From: Pseudomonadota bacterium
GTDB lineage: Bacteria > Pseudomonadota > Alphaproteobacteria > Rhizobiales > Kaistiaceae
Assembly: GCA_023433185.1 (NCBI GenBank)
Contig: JAEZEN010000052.1
Location: 1-5,586 of the forward strand
DNA: 5,586 nucleotides
Direction of reading: 5' to 3'
Notes under the pieces: generated by a model
What the model was told of the DNA's origin: nothing
What the model saw: the letters and a program-made list of their open reading frames with translations, nothing else
Database searches by the model: none
Shown: in pieces, positions 4,505 to 5,586 of the stretch
Layout: each line of letters opens with the position of its first letter
How positions within the stretch are numbered: the stretch's first letter is position 1
Program-made: the position numbers and the translations under genes

Positions 4505-5586
4505 ATGGACAGCAAGCATCTCGAACTCCGCCACCAGGCCTACATGGGTCAGCTCGAGCACCAGTCCGAGCGGGCGCGCGCCAGCCAGGAGGGCATCAAC
4601 CGCCGCACCTTCCTTGCCGCGACCGGCGCGCTCGGCGCCGCGGCGGCGGCCGGGCCGCTGCTCGGCGGCATGAGCAAGGCCTTCGCCCAGGAGGAGTTCG
4701 CAAGCCGCTTCGCGGGCATCACGCAGACCACGCCACTCAACATCATCGGCACCGGCGTCTCGGTCCAGGATCGCTTCTTCGAGAAGTTCACGGAGGTGTC
4801 GGGCTTCAACGTGACGGGCACCGCATCGAGCCTGTCGGAGTCGGTCCAGCGCTTCCTGACCGGCGGCAACGAGACCTTCGCCATGATCGAGACCAATTCC
4901 TTCCGCGCCCCGGCGCTGAAGGAAGGCGACGCCGCGGCGCCGGTGCCGATCGAGAAGATCACGAACTGGAAGTACGCCGACGCATTGTTCACCGACCCCG
5001 GCGACGTGGGGTCGGATCCCAAGAGCGGCTGGCCGACCAAGGCGGTGTTCTGGGACGACAACCGGGACTCTTTCCTGATGGTCCCCCAGATCTACAACAC
5101 CGACGCGCTCGGCATCCTTCCGCAGAAGTTCGCCGCCGACCAGGAGGACTTCGCGATCCCGGACACCCTCGGCGTCCTCTACGAGGCCAAGTGGCGCGAC
5201 CTCGACTTCATGGGCAAGACCGCGATCCAGAACGACGACCTGATCGGCCCGCCGCGCGCTGCCACCTACCTCGTCAAGAACGGCAAGATGGACGCGCCGA
5301 AGGTGTCGCTTTCCGACCTCCAGCCCGACGAGCTCGACGAGGTCATCGAGTTCCTGATCGGTGCCAAGCGCGACGGTGTCTTCCGGCTGATCTGGACCAA
5401 TTACGGCGAGGCGGTGAACCTCCTGACCTCCGGCGAGGTATGGGCGATCGACTGCTGGAACCCGGTCGTCGAGGACGTCAAGTCGCAGGGCGTCCCATGC
5501 GTCTATGTCGAAGTCAGGGAAGGCACCTCGGCCTGGTTCTACGGCATGACCAAGAGCAACAAGGCAGCCGCCCCCGAGGTCGTCAT
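4505..5586 (+). CDS. potD: Tat-exported PotD-type periplasmic solute-binding protein (C-terminus beyond the window)
   Basis: This protein should capture the ligand in the periplasm and deliver it to the permease pair. About 360 residues are visible with no stop. A Tat signal is clear: INRRTFLAATGA with Arg33-Arg34, a weakly hydrophobic Ala/Gly-rich region at 36-56, and a probable cleavage site AFA|QEE after residue 61. The n-region before the arginine pair is unusually long (32 residues). The mature part has solute-binding features: FFEKFTEVSGFNV at 91-103, VPQIYNTDAL at 193-202 in the hinge, WRDLDFMGKTAI at about 230-241 (the family's W-x-D-L...GK-x-A-L pattern), and GEVWAIDCWNP near 311-320, an aromatic/acidic patch where relatives bind ligand. 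The ligand cannot be inferred; potD is used by operon position and fold. The gene follows the permeases as in potABCD. Confidence 0.82.
   Translation, partial: MDSKHLELRHQAYMGQLEHQSERARASQEGINRRTFLAATGALGAAAAAGPLLGGMSKAFAQEEFASRFAGITQTTPLNIIGTGVSVQDRFFEKFTEVSGFNVTGTASSLSESVQRFLTGGNETFAMIETNSFRAPALKEGDAAAPVPIEKITNWKYADALFTDPGDVGSDPKSGWPTKAVFWDDNRDSFLMVPQIYNTDALGILPQKFAADQEDFAIPDTLGVLYEAKWRDLDFMGKTAIQNDDLIGPPRAATYLVKNGKMDAPKVSLSDLQPDELDEVIEFLIGAKRDGVFRLIWTNYGEAVNLLTSGEVWAIDCWNPVVEDVKSQGVPCVYVEVREGTSAWFYGMTKSNKAAAPEVV

Noticed and set aside
3577..4515. Minus-strand frame of 312 codons opposite the second permease
   Set aside because: It has extreme Asp/Glu/Arg/Gly content with no recognisable domain, as expected for the complement of a GC-rich membrane-protein gene.
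1..5586. CRISPR array, tRNA, rRNA, insertion sequence or attachment site
   Set aside because: I saw no regularly spaced repeats, no tRNA-like cloverleaf, no transposase motif and no terminal inverted repeats with target duplications.

Overview
The window is GC-rich coding DNA with dense, overlapping genes, most consistent with an alphaproteobacterium (perhaps a Rhizobiales- or Rhodospirillales-type soil or plant-associated organism). That placement rests on composition, gene style and the look of the proteins; no rRNA or other marker is present.

Left block, minus strand (1-934): two urease maturation genes read leftwards. ureE (nickel chaperone, 934-386) is followed by ureF (389 to the left edge, truncated), with the stop and start overlapping in GTGA. 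ureF is not annotated by a simple ATG search because it starts with GTG. Neither ureC nor the other urease subunit genes lie directly upstream of ureE, so this accessory pair begins its own transcription unit here.

Centre (935-1532): a divergent intergenic region of about 600 bp, clearly poorer in GC than the genes (about 47% over 961-1080 and 40% over 1441-1500). I see no convincing gene in it. It carries a candidate promoter for ureE with exact 17-bp spacing, whose predicted start site falls at the ureE ATG. It also carries a weaker candidate promoter for the right-hand operon, three perfect inverted repeats, and a repeated ATGCATGA-containing motif.

Right block, plus strand (1533-5586): a four-gene ABC importer operon of the spermidine/putrescine (Pot) type in the order ATPase, permease 1, permease 2, binding protein. 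Junctions are tight: ATGA overlap between ATPase and permease 1, and 11 nt between permease 1 and 2. A 20-codon mini-ORF with a strong Shine-Dalgarno sits between permease 2 and the binding protein. The binding protein carries a twin-arginine (Tat) signal and runs off the right edge. ATP hydrolysis by a dimer of the ATPase would drive import through the two-permease channel of ligand delivered by the periplasmic binding protein. The family transports polyamines and other small organic solutes; the actual ligand cannot be read from the sequence.

The system is largely a recognisable one. The least ordinary points are the mini-ORF coupled between permease and binding protein, the possibly leaderless ureE transcript, and the repeats in the divergent control region. 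Nothing here demands a wholly new biological system.
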